Counted from the stretch's first letter, positions 32,655 through 44,762 are shown. The stretch is 64,000 nt of DNA from Xanthostigma xanthostigma (GCA_963575645.1 OY754469.1:41684753-41748752); one strand, 5' to 3'. Program-made: numbers and translations. The notes: generated by a model not told the origin, from the sequence alone.

Positions 32655-33712
32655 CAGGTGACCGGTAATTGCTCGTGTTCCTCTCGGGAGAAGAAACTAT
32701 GACTAATTTAGAATGATTTGATCTTATCACTTGGGGATCGGAAATGCGTCTTTTTCGAGAAAATCTACTTCGGTTTTCTTCTTACAAAAATCCGAATTTT
32801 GAGAGTTAAAAATCAAAAATATATATATTTTCACTTTCCATGACCTGACAGCTTACTAATTGGCCAACCTTCCTAAAGGTAAAGACCACGAAATTTACTG
32901 TAAGATTTTATGTTGTGTGTTAAAACTTACAATAAACAAAAAAAAATTCCAGCCAATTGGGCGACGAGACCATTCCAACTTCAAAAATGTTGACATTTGA
33001 TTATAATAAAGAAAAGAAAATTTCTGATATCGTATGAGGTGACACGGGTAATGGCTAGTATTCAGTATGATATTTGCTATTCGTTGCCATAGTTACCTAC
33101 ATAATATGTTTCACGTCATGTAAAAATTAATCAAAGCGTGCCTAACTAGTTTATTTCTGGCAGATCCATAAACCAAAAGAGCGGCTGCTTTTTTTTATTT
33201 TCAAAATATTTCCGAAACTATAAAGTTTAGAAAAAAATGTTTAACGAAACTTTCTTCAAAAAATAAATAGAATAATAAGCCGTTATGAAAAGTATACGAT
33301 TATTATATAAAAACATCGTTATAGCATATATCTCTTCTGCGCATGCGCCGATTTTACCTAAAAACAATACGGCTCTTTATATCTGCATACCAACCATCCT
33401 CCCAAAATTTAGTTTCAATCCGCTCATCCGTTTGACCTGTATCGTGTTCACAGACTAACAAAGTAACAGACTAACAGACAAACACACAAACAGACTAACA
33501 CACAAACAGACCAACAAACTAACAGACGCACAGAGTTTTTCCTAAAATATGTTTTTTGGATTCGGGGGACCTCAAAACGGAAAAATATTGTAAAATTTTT
33601 GAAAAGTGATTTTTGATCTAAACTAGTACCATTGCCCACTTATGGTTAAATAATTCCAAATTAATCATAGTATCTTCTCCCGAGAGGAATGTGGGCAATT
33701 ACCGGTCACCCT
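32655..33712. mobile_element. Tc1/mariner-like MITE split by family Q
   Basis: The left end TACAGGTGACCGGTAATTGC and right end ...CAATTACCGGTCACCCTA are inverted. 32655-32938 in reverse aligns with 61440-61708 (GTTTTAACACACAACATAAA, GGCCAATTAGTA, AGTAGATTTTCTCGAAAA). The missing inner end resumes at 33649-33712 after the family Q copy. The TA-start and 'CAG(G)GTGACCGG' end fit Tc1/mariner-type MITEs. No coding. Confidence 0.72.
32935..33648 (-). repeat. Family Q repeat, copy D, nested
   Basis: Full-length copy, minus orientation: AATTCCAGCCAATTGGGCGA at the left and TAGTACCATTGCCCACTTAT at the right. Its internal CAGACTAACA-type minisatellite (33452-33531) is the longest of the copies. It interrupts the MITE at 32655-33712, so it inserted later. 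Confidence 0.75.
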
Positions 33713-36456
33713 ATATATCCTCTCCTTCCCTCTCTCTTTCTGTGTCTAACAATCTTCATTTTAATTTAATGCTGGCAATGGTCAGTCTTTATGCTGGACG
33801 TCCGTCCATCTGGGACTATTGTAAAGCTCTAATGGATTATTCATTGTTGTGTGCTGCTAACACACTTCTCTGGTTTTGTTTCGAGTTAAATTCATGCTGG
33901 AAAGATATGAACACATTATAGGTACGCAAACATGTTCTCCTATCGTTTACACGTATACATTTCTAGTTAGTTTCCTGTTTTAGGGCTGATGAATAAGCGT
34001 CAATGTTATGAAAAACACCGGTGTACAGTGTATCACATAGGTTTAGCACACCTACAAAATCGAAACAGTAATTTGAAAGAATGCCAATAACGTATTTTGC
34101 ACCGTGTAAGAAAAAAATCTAATCATATATATTAATACGTTAAGGTTAAGATGTTTGCCTCCCTTTTTAGAAAAAACCACATAAATCCACATAAATTATA
34201 TATCATTTTACAGATAACTGCTTGCTCTATTGACATCGACAACTAAAAAATGTATTATTGCTTTTGTTTTTGTAAATTAATTAATTAACAGCAACGCTGA
34301 ACAACGTCTGCCATCTGACGGCTTTAATTTTGAAACAACGTCAACACTTCGATCTGTCATCTGACCTTCATATTGTAAATACTGCATACTGCCATCTGAC
34401 GGCTTTAATTTTGAAACAGCGAGCAACGCTGAACAACGTCACAACATTGCTGCATGATGCCATCTCAAAGCTTTTGCAACTTGCGCCTCTATATGACAAT
34501 TTTAGTAAAATATTTCTTAGATCTGTCATCTGAGCTTAATATTGTAATACAACAAAAAGAAGAACGTTATAAGCAGTGTGCTAAATTAGACACGAATTGA
34601 ATACCTGCAATCATATTTAAAAAATAATTTTGTAAAGTGCTAATTATTATACTTATTTAGTGCGAATAATTCGCACAGGTCACTCTAGTAATACATATTC
34701 TTGATAGATTTTGTAAAAAACAAACGAGAAATGTTGATTTCTATTCATAATAATGCAACATAAATTTTATAATTTTATTTTAAGACTTGTATATCTTAAT
34801 CTGTTCTTCAAAAGTCTAAAACGCTGTTCGCCATGTTGGATTTCGGCGTGACATCACTTCGGTTGTAAACTTTTGTTGTTCTGTGTGTTATTTTGAAGTT
34901 CTTTCAAGTTATTATCACGTTTACCTATAGACTTCTATCCCGTACTTTATTGATTGAATCATGGAAGACGGTTTTGCAAAAGCAGAAAGTACTAATCTTC
35001 CGAAGATAAATACGTTTAATAAATAAATCAAGTTTTACTGACTTGTATATACTTACACTGATAACGCGTAATAGTCATAGGAAATCTTAAATATTTTTTA
35101 TTGTAAACTAATTATAACTATGGTTATTGTGCAATGGTTATTTACAATCACAGTGACGTCACGAATCGTTTTTGCGCAAAAATTCATAATGATACATAAT
35201 TAAAAGTCGTTTTTATGGCATTATTCGATTGAAAGATATTATTATAAAAATTGTAGTGCTTCTTTATCACTTTCGAATTCATTTAATACACTTTTCAAAA
35301 AAAACGGTGTAATAGCCTATTAAATAAACTTTAAAAAAATTAGGAGCCGTCGTGGGACACCTGGCAGATGTGAAAATTTACCAAATGTAAAATGGACACT
35401 TTCCAAAGCCGTATGAACACTACTTCTTAAAGTTACGTTTCTTCCACCATGCATACCCGATCCTCCACCATCTTCAAATGTTATTCTTTTAAGGTCGAGG
35501 AAGTGTGAAATAATGTTAACATAAAGACGTTTCTAGTTTCTACTAAAGTAGTGTCATATTTAATTAAAGACGCCACCCACTGGGATTATGCGGGCCTAGT
35601 AACAATTCATTTTTTTTAAATTATTTTTAATAATAAGTTGAAACTGTAACCTACTTTTAGTAGCTCTTTGGTAGATTATTTAGAATTTGGGGGAAAAACA
35701 AAAACATCTCTATTGTTTTGGTCATAATGTTTTGTAGTTATATTTAAATTAAAAACATCGATAGTGAAAAAGACTAACTTTTAATTTACAGTTAATATCG
35801 AATAAAATACTGAATATATAAATTAATAAAATATTAATTGAAATGACTTTCGGTTTTAGCAATTGATAACCCATCATTACAGTTAAATTATGTAAATTAA
35901 CCTTAATCTACTGGATTTAAAAGCAATTAAAAACTGTTCAAAATAATTAACTTTTTAATATTTTTTTATGAATTTCCCTTTCTCTGGTAGGTATGTTTTG
36001 CGCTTCTATAAAAATTGGTGACTATACGCAAAGTGTCGTGTGTTAAAACGAAACATCCCTTGCTTATTACTCTATATTATACATTTATTTTTGTTATCTT
36101 TTTTTTAATTATGGCGTATATAATTTACATTTGTTCTGTTGCGTCGAGCTACTTACATTAAAATAAAAGCATTCAATTTAAGTTTAAATACTGAATTTAT
36201 TGGTTACTCACGCTTTAGCATTGTTTGAAAATTTTATTTTCTCCAAAATTAATATTATGCAACTTATCTGAGTTAAAGAAAAGGTTTTGCTTAGTAATAA
36301 CATTTTTGAATTGAAATCTTAAGTCAAAAATAGTTTAATTTCATTTTACAATTAATATTTAAAGGTTTTTACGTATGGTTTAAAATAGCAATCATCAATC
36401 ATCATGCAATGATGAGATTTCATAGATTCTGTGCCAAAACAAGCATTTTATTTTAT
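33713..36456. other. AT-rich; one 79-bp-spaced direct repeat
   Basis: TGCCATCTGACGGCTTTAAT, then TTTGAAACA, occurs at 34309 and 34388; a weaker CATCTGAC echo sits at 34359 and 34524. TTTCACATCTGCC with CCACGACGGC (35340-35378, minus) has a relative at 48238-48272. Frames at 33691-33921 and 34330-34533 are unrecognised. Otherwise no feature. Confidence 0.4.
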
Positions 36457-36803
36457 AAAAAATATAGTTTAAAAAAACTAAAAAACACGCTTTATATCGA
36501 CTAAAAAGTAAAAAATATTTTTTTTTAAATAAGCTTAAAACAATAATGAAAAAAAAATACAAGTATTATTGTGAAAATGTGGAACAAAGCGCCCCACGCT
36601 TTTCTCACAATAATACTTGTATTTTTTATACATTATTGTTTTAAGCTATTTTAAAAAAAATATTTTTTACTTTTTAGTTCGATATAAAGCGTGTTTTTTA
36701 GTTTTTTTTAAACTATATTTATTTTTCACTTTTTAGTTTGATATAAAGCGTGTTTTTAGTATTTTTTAAACTATATTTATTTTCCACTTTTTAGTTCGAT
36801 TTA
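36457..36803. repeat. Long hairpin plus ~58-bp tandem repeat
   Basis: Arms about 36457-36578 and 36600-36726 are inverted copies (AGTATTATTGTGA, AAAACAATAATG, ACACGCTTTATATCGA) around a CGCCCCACGC loop. The outer arm unit CTTTTTAGTTCGATATAAAG, CGTGTTTTT is then repeated in tandem at 36660, 36718 and 36776 (partial). This wording is, from memory, frequent in moths. No coding. Confidence 0.7.
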
Positions 36804-36835
36804 TTGTCAAAACTTTGCCGAAAACAAACAATTTT

Positions 36836-36930
36836 TTTTTCGGCGTGGACGGGATTAGAACCCACAACCCGTGATTCCGAGAGTTGACGTCAGCGAAGAC
36901 CCGTGCCTTAGATCGCTTGGTCAACGATTG
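36836..36930 (-). repeat. tRNA-like sequence, Leu/Ser type, degenerate
   Basis: On the minus strand a box-A-like stretch (GACCAAGCGATCTAAGGCAC) is followed, ~50 bases on, by box B GGGTTCTAATCCCG; the distance between them suits a long variable arm. Acceptor pairing is not convincing. Likely a SINE head or tRNA pseudogene. Confidence 0.4.
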
Positions 36931-37000
36931 CTCTTACAGTAATGGCATAACATACTAAGAGTAATAAACCACTAGCTTAGTCCAAACGAATGTTACAAAC

Positions 37001-37028
37001 AAACATACATACATACATACATACATAC
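37001..37028. repeat. (CATA)n microsatellite
   Basis: Seven or so CATA units in a row. Confidence 0.85.
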
Positions 37029-37439
37029 AAACTTATAAGTGAAGTTAATATAAAGCGTGTAAAAATAACGATTCAAATTCAAACTAGTCAACACTTATCT
37101 AAATATGTGCGAAATTTTAAAAATACAAATTACTGCTTTATTTGGTGTACCACGTGATTTAAATGCTTCTTACATACACTACAGTGTGACTACATAATAT
37201 GCAAAAAATCTACAATATTGTCGGTGTCACAAAAATGGAGCTAAATAAATTCTATCTTTTTTTAATGTGACCTGGGCTTTTAAATATTAAATAATATTTC
37301 ATCCAATTGTGATTTTAAATTTATTACTTCAGCGCTGAGCATTAAATTACTAAAAAGTACATATACCTATCTCTTTGTTATTCGTTAGTTACATTGAAAC
37401 TTTAAAAGTTACCACACAAAAAAGTAATAATAATGGCAA
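37029..37439. other. No feature recognised
   Basis: AT-rich spacer without frames or shared repeats. Confidence 0.45.
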
Positions 37440-37690
37440 AAATTGTGTGTCGAAATAGCGTTTTTTGCCAGGTGCGGCGTTTTTAACGAACTCCCCCCGT
37501 GCACTCCTTTCCTTTTCACCTGGCAAAAAACCCCATTTCGCAACCAGCGCGAGAATGTGTGCCCCTGCGATCTGTTCGAGCGTCTTCGGGGCTCCTCACT
37601 TTTTGATCGCTAGAGTATTCTCTATTGTTGGACCTACTGCACCTTTAGTGCAACCACAGCAGTACTACGCCAAGTTTACCGTGTAGAAGT
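37440..37690. repeat. GC-rich island with inverted TTTTTTGCCAGGTG
   Basis: TTTTTTGCCAGGTG (37460) and its inverse CACCTGGCAAAAAA (37517) flank CGTTTTTAACGAACTCCCCC. The following 130 bp is GC-rich. The 73-codon plus frame (37465-37686) starts at the inverted repeat and shows no family. I take it as a decayed retroelement segment; a host exon is not excluded. Confidence 0.35.
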
Positions 37691-37958
37691 ATTGTTTGTA
37701 GACGTACATAAAAGAGGTCATAGTTTCCACTTCCAGATTACAACTGCACTCTGAGAAAATAGTTCTACTTTTTATTGCATTGTTTTCTAATGGAAGCTGA
37801 GTTTATGTAGTCCAAGAGCTATGAAACATTTTTGATCAAAAAGCTTGAAAACAATCATTTGTTTTTGTATGAACACAATCGAGTGTTCTAGAATCAAGAT
37901 GAATGATATTAGACTGCTCCTGATGTATGGAAACTATATAAGATCACAATCTAAGGTC

Positions 37959-38610
37959 TTCAATAAATAAAATTATCGACCAATTTTTCAGACAAATATA
38001 TTAATAAAAAAATTGGTTGTCTGTAAAGTCGGTTTACGGACGATAGTTTTACGTGATAACGTATTCCGTAATACATAACCTAAATTTATATAATAATTAT
38101 AATAATTCGAATCTATGATATTGCATCTTTTGCTTCAAATTTAGGTTAATTTTATTTATTAAAATTACTTACCACCTATAATATAATTGTTTTTTTTAAC
38201 TTTCTTTCTTTCGTATTTATTTTAAGTCTCAAAGATTAATTGTCATAATATTTTGAAAACAATTTTTAATAAGTAGTCATGGATATAATGTATCTAAAAA
38301 GAAAGAAAAAATTCATTTTCTTTTTGTTTTTGTTTTTAATGAATTTTTTTTCTACTTTTTAAAAATTATTTGTTATTATTTTTTCAATTTTGATAATTCA
38401 AAACCTAAAGTGAATTTTTTTTCAAATACCAATTAGAAACTAATTATTAATCAATTTTTATATTTTTTAGATCAGTTCTGAAGAAGGTCTAAATCCGGAC
38501 CGAAATGTTAATGTATTAATTATTATTTTTTGTTAATATATTTGTCTGAAATGTTGGTCAATAATTTTATTTATTGAATAATTCCGATCAGACGTTAATC
38601 AAAGATTTGG
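37959..38610 (+). mobile_element. Penelope-like 3' end (F1d) with 13-bp target duplication
   Basis: ACAATCTAAGGTC (37946-37958) and ACAATCTAAGATC (38611-38623) flank it, 12 of 13 identical. The left end is TTCAATAAATAAAATTATCG; the right end has CAGACGTTAATCAAAGATTT. The plus-strand hammerhead-like core at 38478-38507 reads CTGAAGA, GGTC...GGACC stem, GAAATG. 38258-38320 (AGTAGTCATGGATAT, CTAAAAAGAAAGAAAA) matches the UTR of the 11.2 kb copy. A fragment of the 15929-16165 repeat (38008-38086) lies near the left end. Confidence 0.75.
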
Positions 38611-38623
38611 ACAATCTAAGATC

Positions 38624-39600
38624 ATTGTCAAATCAAATTTTTTGACAATCTTTTCTGCAACCCTGCATAAAATGATTATGTAAACTTAAAATTAAAAAAA
38701 AGTTGAACGCTAGCTTCTGCAATAATTAATCTGCTGTTGAAAATTAATTTCTTTAATAAAATAAAAAAATATTATGAAAAATAATATGAGAGTAGAAAGT
38801 AAAATTATTAAGTTTAGCAAGGTGGAGCAATTTTCGTAAGTTGTGCGTAGAAACTTTTACAGCGGAGATGAAATGGTCCTGAGGTTGGTTTCTTTATAGG
38901 ACTTTTTGTTGTCCTGCATCTAATGGCTTCCCCGAACGATGCCCTTTAGTGACTCAGTGTGTGTTGTATATGGCACTGCACATACAACCACCCATCGCCC
39001 CTACATTAGCCCCACCAAGTTCTTTAATGTTAGGTTCACGTGATTTTCATAGACAGTCTAGTATCAAAATCCGGTAATTGAAAGACTCGACTAAGAATAA
39101 ACAGAAACAATGATCTAAATTTTAGTCGTTACACCAGATGTATTTTCTTAGGATTTTTTTGAAATTTGGACAGATTATTATTTGAATAATTTTTGTATCG
39201 ATTGATGAAAAATAAAATGTATGAACAATACAGTTGGAAAGATATTCAATTCCAAAGATTGAGTTGTTTAGACTCGTATACATTGCACTATACGGAAAAC
39301 AGTAAGGGTTTAAAAGGCATTACTGTTGCTGAAATCGGACAGATCGTCAAAAATTGTAAAAAAGGCTTCACCTATAAAAGAAAGTTAATTTGTTAGTAAT
39401 TTCTTTTTGTTAAATTCTCGCGAGATTGTAAATTATATTTTGGTTAAAGGTGTATATAATTTTGTGTGTGAACTATATTTATATAGTGTTAAAATAAGAA
39501 ATTGGATAAAAAGTACCTAGCTGGTTTTAATCAATAAAAAAAATAAATACAAATTAATCAAAAAACAGCTTCCACTGCCACAATGCTACAAGAGATCAAA
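38624..39600. other. No feature recognised
   Basis: A GC-richer stretch (38925-39020) is unclassified. The 67-codon frame at 39193-39396 (lysine- and tyrosine-rich) has no family I recognise. Confidence 0.4.
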
Positions 39601-39601
39601 T

Positions 39602-39998
39602 AGACGAACAAATATTTCAAGTAACTTTTTTATCAAGACTCAAAAATGAAAGAGAAACGGGCTTTCAAAGTTTTGTTAAATTTTGAGGTCGGTCCTGGCG
39701 TTATGTTATATCACTATGGAAATATGTTATGTCATTATCAAGTATTCACGGAAATTGTTCGTAGTTGTCCCCGTTTTGTTGGACACAAAGATGCGTGCGT
39801 CGTAGCCATGCTTCTGTACATCCTTGTAGTAACGATAAGGGCCTTCCGCGAATAATTTGGGATGCATTTCCGATTCCTGCTATCATTTCTTCGCGTGTGT
39901 TAACCGCGAGCTTTATAAATTTAAAAAAATTAATTAAACTTTGTTTTTTGTATTTTTGAGTTTTGATGAAAAAGTTACTTAAAATATTTGTTCGTCTG
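39602..39998. repeat. Foldback MITE
   Basis: Inverted arms of ~48 bp (39602-39650 and 39948-39998): AGACGAACAAATATTTCAAG, TAACTTTTT.ATCAA.ACTC, AAAAAT. The interior has two overlapping frames (39646-39855, 39765-39959) without a family. Class unknown. Confidence 0.65.
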
Positions 39999-40162
39999 TT
40001 GGATTTCTGCTCGCTGTTAAAAAAAAAGGATCAACTTAAAAATCATTCTGTATAGCCTATGTCAATCCTGAAGGTCTATTCTAAATATTGGTGAACAAAA
40101 ATTGAAATCGGATGAGAAGTTTCGTAGATTACCTCCTACATCCAAACTTACAAACCTTATAA
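39999..40162. other. Short spacer
   Basis: Contains CGGATGAGAAGTTTCGTAGA-type wording seen in insect repeats; nothing definite. Confidence 0.3.
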
Positions 40163-40488
40163 TCTATACTTATATATAAAGTTGAAGAATTTGTTTGTAA
40201 TCTCAGGAACTACTAATTCGAATTGAAAAACATTTTTTTGTTAGATAGCCCATTTATAGAGAAAGGCTATAGGTTATATAATATCACGCTACGACCAATA
40301 GGAGCGAAGCATCAGTGAAAAATGTTGCAAAATGTAACACAAAATTTGTCCGTCCGACAAAACTATTGAACGATAACTCCGATCATCATTAAATTTGGAC
40401 CCAAGTTTCATCTCAGTAAACTAAGATGAATGTGCGTATTCCCCCCAGTCGTTCTTTTGCAGCCAGGTAAAACCGGGCGGTACAGCTA
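40163..40488 (+). mobile_element. Non-autonomous Helitron, complete
   Basis: It starts TCTATACTTATATATAAAG after an A (40162) and ends ...GGGCGGTACAGCTAG before a T (40489): the 5'-TC, 3'-CTRR, A/T-insertion rule of Helitrons. ACCGGGCGGT just before the end is the GC-rich subterminal part. The body (GATAGCCCATTTATAGAG, GGCTATAGG, CACGCTACGACCAATAGGAG) aligns with 51967-52694 and 53471-53823. 326 bp, no Rep/helicase. Confidence 0.85.
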
Positions 40489-41098
40489 GTAATAATATAT
40501 ACGAGCCAATAACTGGTATTATGTATTAACTTTATTGACTCAACCGAGAATCGAACACGTGTAAACCAACCTTTACAATTATGCATCGCAAACTTGCGCG
40601 CACACCAACCTAGTTTGGCATTTGTTATTCATGAAAGTGCAGTAGGTCGACTCCGTGTAGCCCGTGTACGTTTTTAAAAATAATTTAAAGTTTCATTTTT
40701 TACACTAAAACGGAACATAACTTTCATATTATTTTTTAAATGTATTAAAAAGGATTTTTAAAGGGGAACGTTGAGATTTTATTTTTTTTTTACAAATAAA
40801 CTTTGACGGAACAACTTTCCCGGTCTTACAAAAGATACTTTTTTTTATTGTTTTTAATAAAATTTCTTGTTATTTTAATTATTACCTGTTCTTTCATTCC
40901 AAGCTATAATATTATGTCATTCAACGTGAACTCGTGGCCTGCTTTATTCTCTTAAATGTTGAGTTTTATAACCAGTGATTATATCACGACTATGATTTAG
41001 AAATTTCGATTTGATTAAAATTTAAGAGTGCTTTTTACGACATTCTTATCATTAACTATAAACAAATGATCCTAATTCCATTCCCAGTACAAAATTTA
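40489..41098. other. Spacer with a possible tRNA-like box B
   Basis: 40546-40622 in reverse has a box-B-like GTGTTCGATTCTCGG and upstream TTGGTGTGCGCGCAAGT; stems are not convincing. Otherwise AT-rich without features. Confidence 0.3.
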
Positions 41099-41192
41099 TA
41101 TCTTTGATTAACATCTGAATAGAACTCTTCAAATAAATAAAATTATCGACCAATTTTTTTTCAGACCATATATTGACAAAAATTTATATATT
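41099..41192. mobile_element. Penelope-like 3'-end fragment (F1e)
   Basis: TCTTTGATTAACATCTGAAT, AGAACTCTTCAAATAAATAA, AATTATCGACCAATTTTT is the F1 terminal block. The hammerhead-like core and arms are lost. Confidence 0.6.
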
Positions 41193-42598
41193 ATTGTATG
41201 ATGTTATTAATAAGTATCAATGACGCAATAATGTAACGTTCCTTATATTTGAAATTGGTACACATCTACCAATTATCAAGTTTTCCATATTTTTTGTTTC
41301 CTTAATCATAGTCCTAAAAATTACAAAATTAACGGTAAAAGAGTCTTTGCGATATCTTTAAAAATAACAACGTTATGCTTCAAAGTTTAAGATTGACGAT
41401 TCCCCGCATCATGCCGTTTTCAATACGTGTCATACTTGTAGTAACTAAGAATATAGCAAGTCATGAAGACAGCAGACAACTTTTGAATAGATGTGAAAAA
41501 TAATGCGATGTTAATTTTGAAGCTTGACATATCTGAATATATCTATTCATGACTTAATATATTTTTACTACAAATATGACGCATCGTACAGTGTTATAAT
41601 GGCCGACCAAGCGTCCTTTAGCCTCGTTGCGACTTCACGTACAAACAATTGAATATCTCTATTGAATATACATGTATATCGAAGTAATGTTTTCAGCATT
41701 TTTAAAGTTATCACTTATGATGTGACACTATTTTTGTTAATATTTTCGTCAAGTGGAAAATTTATAATTACGTCCGTTTGAAAACAAGGTATGAAAAATA
41801 TATAAACTTAAATTAATGGTTCTATTATGTATGATCAATGTATTAATTTTTTGTCAATTTCTAACAAATTTAACATTCCGCGTTAATTTTAAATTTGACT
41901 ATATAAAAAAATAGTGCTATATCTTTTTTTGCAAGAACGAATAAATTTTAACCTGATTGGTAAAATGCATTCATTAATGAAGCCTTTACTAATACTTTAC
42001 GATTTCTTTGTTTTATCGGATTGTGAATTTTAATTAATTGAACCTTTTTACGATCACAATAATATAATGTCATTATTCTGAAGCGTTTGACTACTAAGAT
42101 CCGAACAGCGTTAACAACATAAAATAGAGGGCGATGCGAAACGAGAAAAATCCCTACCCACCTAGCTATCTGATTGAAAGTCCCTTTTAACAGGTATCTA
42201 TTTGTAGCAAACAGAATGAAAACACGGAGGGTGGGAGGTAGTAAATTAAACAACTGATTTCCGCTACGCGTATTTTTGCGTATACGGAGTTCCGTAAAAA
42301 TGAACGAATTTAATACCTTTTTAACATCTAAACTTTGATGTTATAACAACATGCTACCATTAAAGTGAAATTAAACCACCACTTTTAATCAATATTGTTA
42401 TAGCAAACGCAATTAGCGACTTGTCGCTAATGTAATCAGAAAATGTAATACATAGCTTTTTAACCTTATAAAATATTTCACTTATAAAATGTAAATATTT
42501 CAACCTAACACAAACTGTAAAATTACTTGAATTGGTATTTTAAAAGGTTTTTTTATATTTATTTTTTTTATATTTAACTCATATTTATTATTCAAATG
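41193..42598. other. AT-rich; one small foldback at 41427-41585
   Basis: CGTGTCATACTTGTAGTAAC (41427) pairs with the inverse near 41546-41585, arms about 40 bp with several mismatches. The 101-codon minus frame at 41948-42253 has no family I recognise. No other feature. Confidence 0.4.
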
Positions 42599-42790
42599 TT
42601 TGATTATCGTCTGATTAGAACTCTCCAATATATAAAATTTTCGACCAATTTTTCTGACAAATATATTAACAAAAAATATAAAAATTAATACGATGACGTT
42701 TCGGTCCGGATTTGGTGCTTCTTCAGAAATATGTATTCTAAAAAATATAAAAATGAATTAGTATCTACTTATTTTACAACAGAATTAAGA
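42599..42790. mobile_element. Penelope-like 3'-end fragment (F1f)
   Basis: It begins TTTGATTATCGTCTGATTAG and holds a minus-strand hammerhead-like core at 42697-42725 (CTGAAGA, ACCAAATCCGG, ACCGAAACG). No opposite arm. Confidence 0.6.
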
Positions 42791-43020
42791 CTGAATTTTG
42801 AAATAACAATAATTTTCAAAATCGTTCATGAGTGGGCTTATAAAACGTTCTTATATTTTAAGCAAAAATTAGTATTTTGAATTATTTTAAAATAAGATGT
42901 TTGTATAGGTTATTACTTCTTTATAGATTCTTTTTAACGAAAAATTAAAAATTTGCCTTCATTTTTGAAACTACAAATATTAATTTTACAACAAAGTACA
43001 TCAATTTTTTCTTGTTTCTA

Positions 43021-43411
43021 TCTATATAAGTAAAAATATGTCTATTCAATCCAGTTTTTATTATTACATGCCCTCTTAAAAATAATATTTATAAATAAAA
43101 ATGTAATGATCGTTTGTTCAAAATCTTAAATCTCCGAAAGTTCTTCACCGATTGCTTTGAAATTTTGACACAACGTTGCAATCGAATACGCGCATGTTTT
43201 TTTATACCTATTATAATACAACGCCAAGTGTTGGACGTCAAAGCAACATACGCTATACTAAATATTTTACGGCAATGGGAGCGCCGTCTGATGGACGTTT
43301 TAACAATGCACGCTACACTAAATATGCGCAACGAGAGCGCATCTGTTGAACGTAACAGCAATACATGCAAATCAGACCGAGCCACAACAACGCGAGGCGG
43401 GGTACAGCTAG
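43021..43411 (+). mobile_element. Non-autonomous Helitron, second family
   Basis: It starts TCTATATAAGTAAAAATATG after an A and ends GCGGGGTACAGCTAG before a T. Internal wording (CTCCGAAAGTTCTTCACCG, ATTGCTTTGAAATTTTGACA, CAACG) differs from the 40-kb family. The repeated motif ACGCTA.ACTAAATAT occurs at 43250 and 43312. Frames on both strands inside are unrecognised. 391 bp. Confidence 0.75.
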
Positions 43412-43547
43412 TAGATAATAAGGGAGATTTAATTTTGATTAGTTTTTTGTTTGATCTAAACAGTTCTTTATTTGAAACGGATTATATTTTTTGAATAATT
43501 TTTTTGTGTACCGAAATTCAACACCAATATTTAAGCGCAGGTATATA

Positions 43548-44533
43548 GGGGAAGGTTGCTATGACTCCTTGCTTATTATTTCGTAAAGTCTGCGTGATAA
43601 CTTAAAACTATTTGATGATTTTTATGTATTACTAACGCTATTATAACAAGCTTTTTATATTTTCAATAAACTATAACGGTTTTTAGGATAAATCAAGAAA
43701 ACTGTCTCCTTCTTTGGACCATGATTGGACCACTAAGTTGCCATGAACGAATTTCAGCGTGTCGATGTGAAAACACTATTGGAAATATAAAAAAAATACT
43801 GAAATATTTCTTAAAACTACTCACTAAAATATAGATATTATTTCCCTTTTTACTTTTCAAATCAAATAATTCGTTTTATTGTCGCTTGATTTTCATGTTT
43901 TTAACGTCTTAAACACCCTCACACATGTCAGTTCGTGCCGCGTGTCGCAGCGGTTCTGAGGTAATTAATTCTATTGTAAAATAAGTAGATACTAATTTTT
44001 TAGATTACATATTTCTGAAGAAGGGTCATTTATTGAGATACTGAATTATATTTTTATAATTTTTTGTCAATATACAGTCTGAAAAAATTGGTCGACAATT
44101 TTATTTATTTGAAGAGTTCTATTCAGACGTTAATCAAAGATTTGAATATAAATCAAGAAAACTGTCTCCTTTTTTGAACCATGATTAGACCACTAAGTTG
44201 CCATGAATGAATTTCAGCGAGCCTATGTGAAAACACCATTATAAATGTAAAAAAGTACTGAAATATTTCTTAAAACTACTCACTAAAAATATATTAATCT
44301 TCTTTTCACCTTTAAAATCAAATAATTCGCTTTATTGTCGCTTGATTTTCATGTTTTTAACGTCGTAAATACTCTCACACATGTCAGCCCGTGCCGCGTG
44401 TCGCAGCGGTACTGAGGTAACCGTAGGGCCCGATATGGACAGTGACGCTACTCTGTGACTTAATAGAATGTTGCCAGTATGCAGAATTTTTTGGTCCAAT
44501 GAAAGAGCCGGTTCAATGGTCGCAACCTTCCCC
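43548..44533. mobile_element. TA-flanked element with GGGGAAGGTTGC ends and inner duplication
   Basis: GGGGAAGGTTGC (43548-43559) and its inverse (44522-44533) are flanked by TA (43546-43547, 44534-44535). Inside, ~275 bp is present twice in direct order: 43687-43962 and 44151-44420 (AATCAAGAAAACTGTCTCCT, GACCACTAAGTTGCCATGAA, GTGCCGCGTGTCGCAGCGGT). A Penelope 3'-end fragment (43963-44150) separates the copies. No coding; Tc1/mariner-like by target. Confidence 0.7.
43963..44150 (+). mobile_element. Penelope-like 3'-end fragment (F1g)
   Basis: The right-half F1 sequence: a degraded core (CTGAAGAAGGGTC), AAAATTGGTCGACAATTTTA, GAAGAGTTCTATTCAGACG and TTAATCAAAGATTTG. It lies exactly between the two direct repeats of the enclosing element. 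Confidence 0.65.
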
Positions 44534-44762
44534 TATTTTTTTATTTCATTAATTTCAGCTCGTCCTTTATAGGAACTGTTAAATCACCAGATTCGATTAA
44601 TTTCCAGTAGTGAAATAAATCTGTGCCCGTGCACTTTTATTGAATCAATCGATTAGGTCAACACGGCGCAGTGATTCTCGCAAGCCATTATTTATGTCAG
44701 CGGGAAGTTGTAGCTGCCGCGGGTACAGACAGACAGACACACACAAGTGTATACAGTATGTA

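Noticed and set aside
41948..42253. 101-codon minus-strand frame
   Set aside because: Basic, hydrophobic mix without a family; no second copy or signals to support it.
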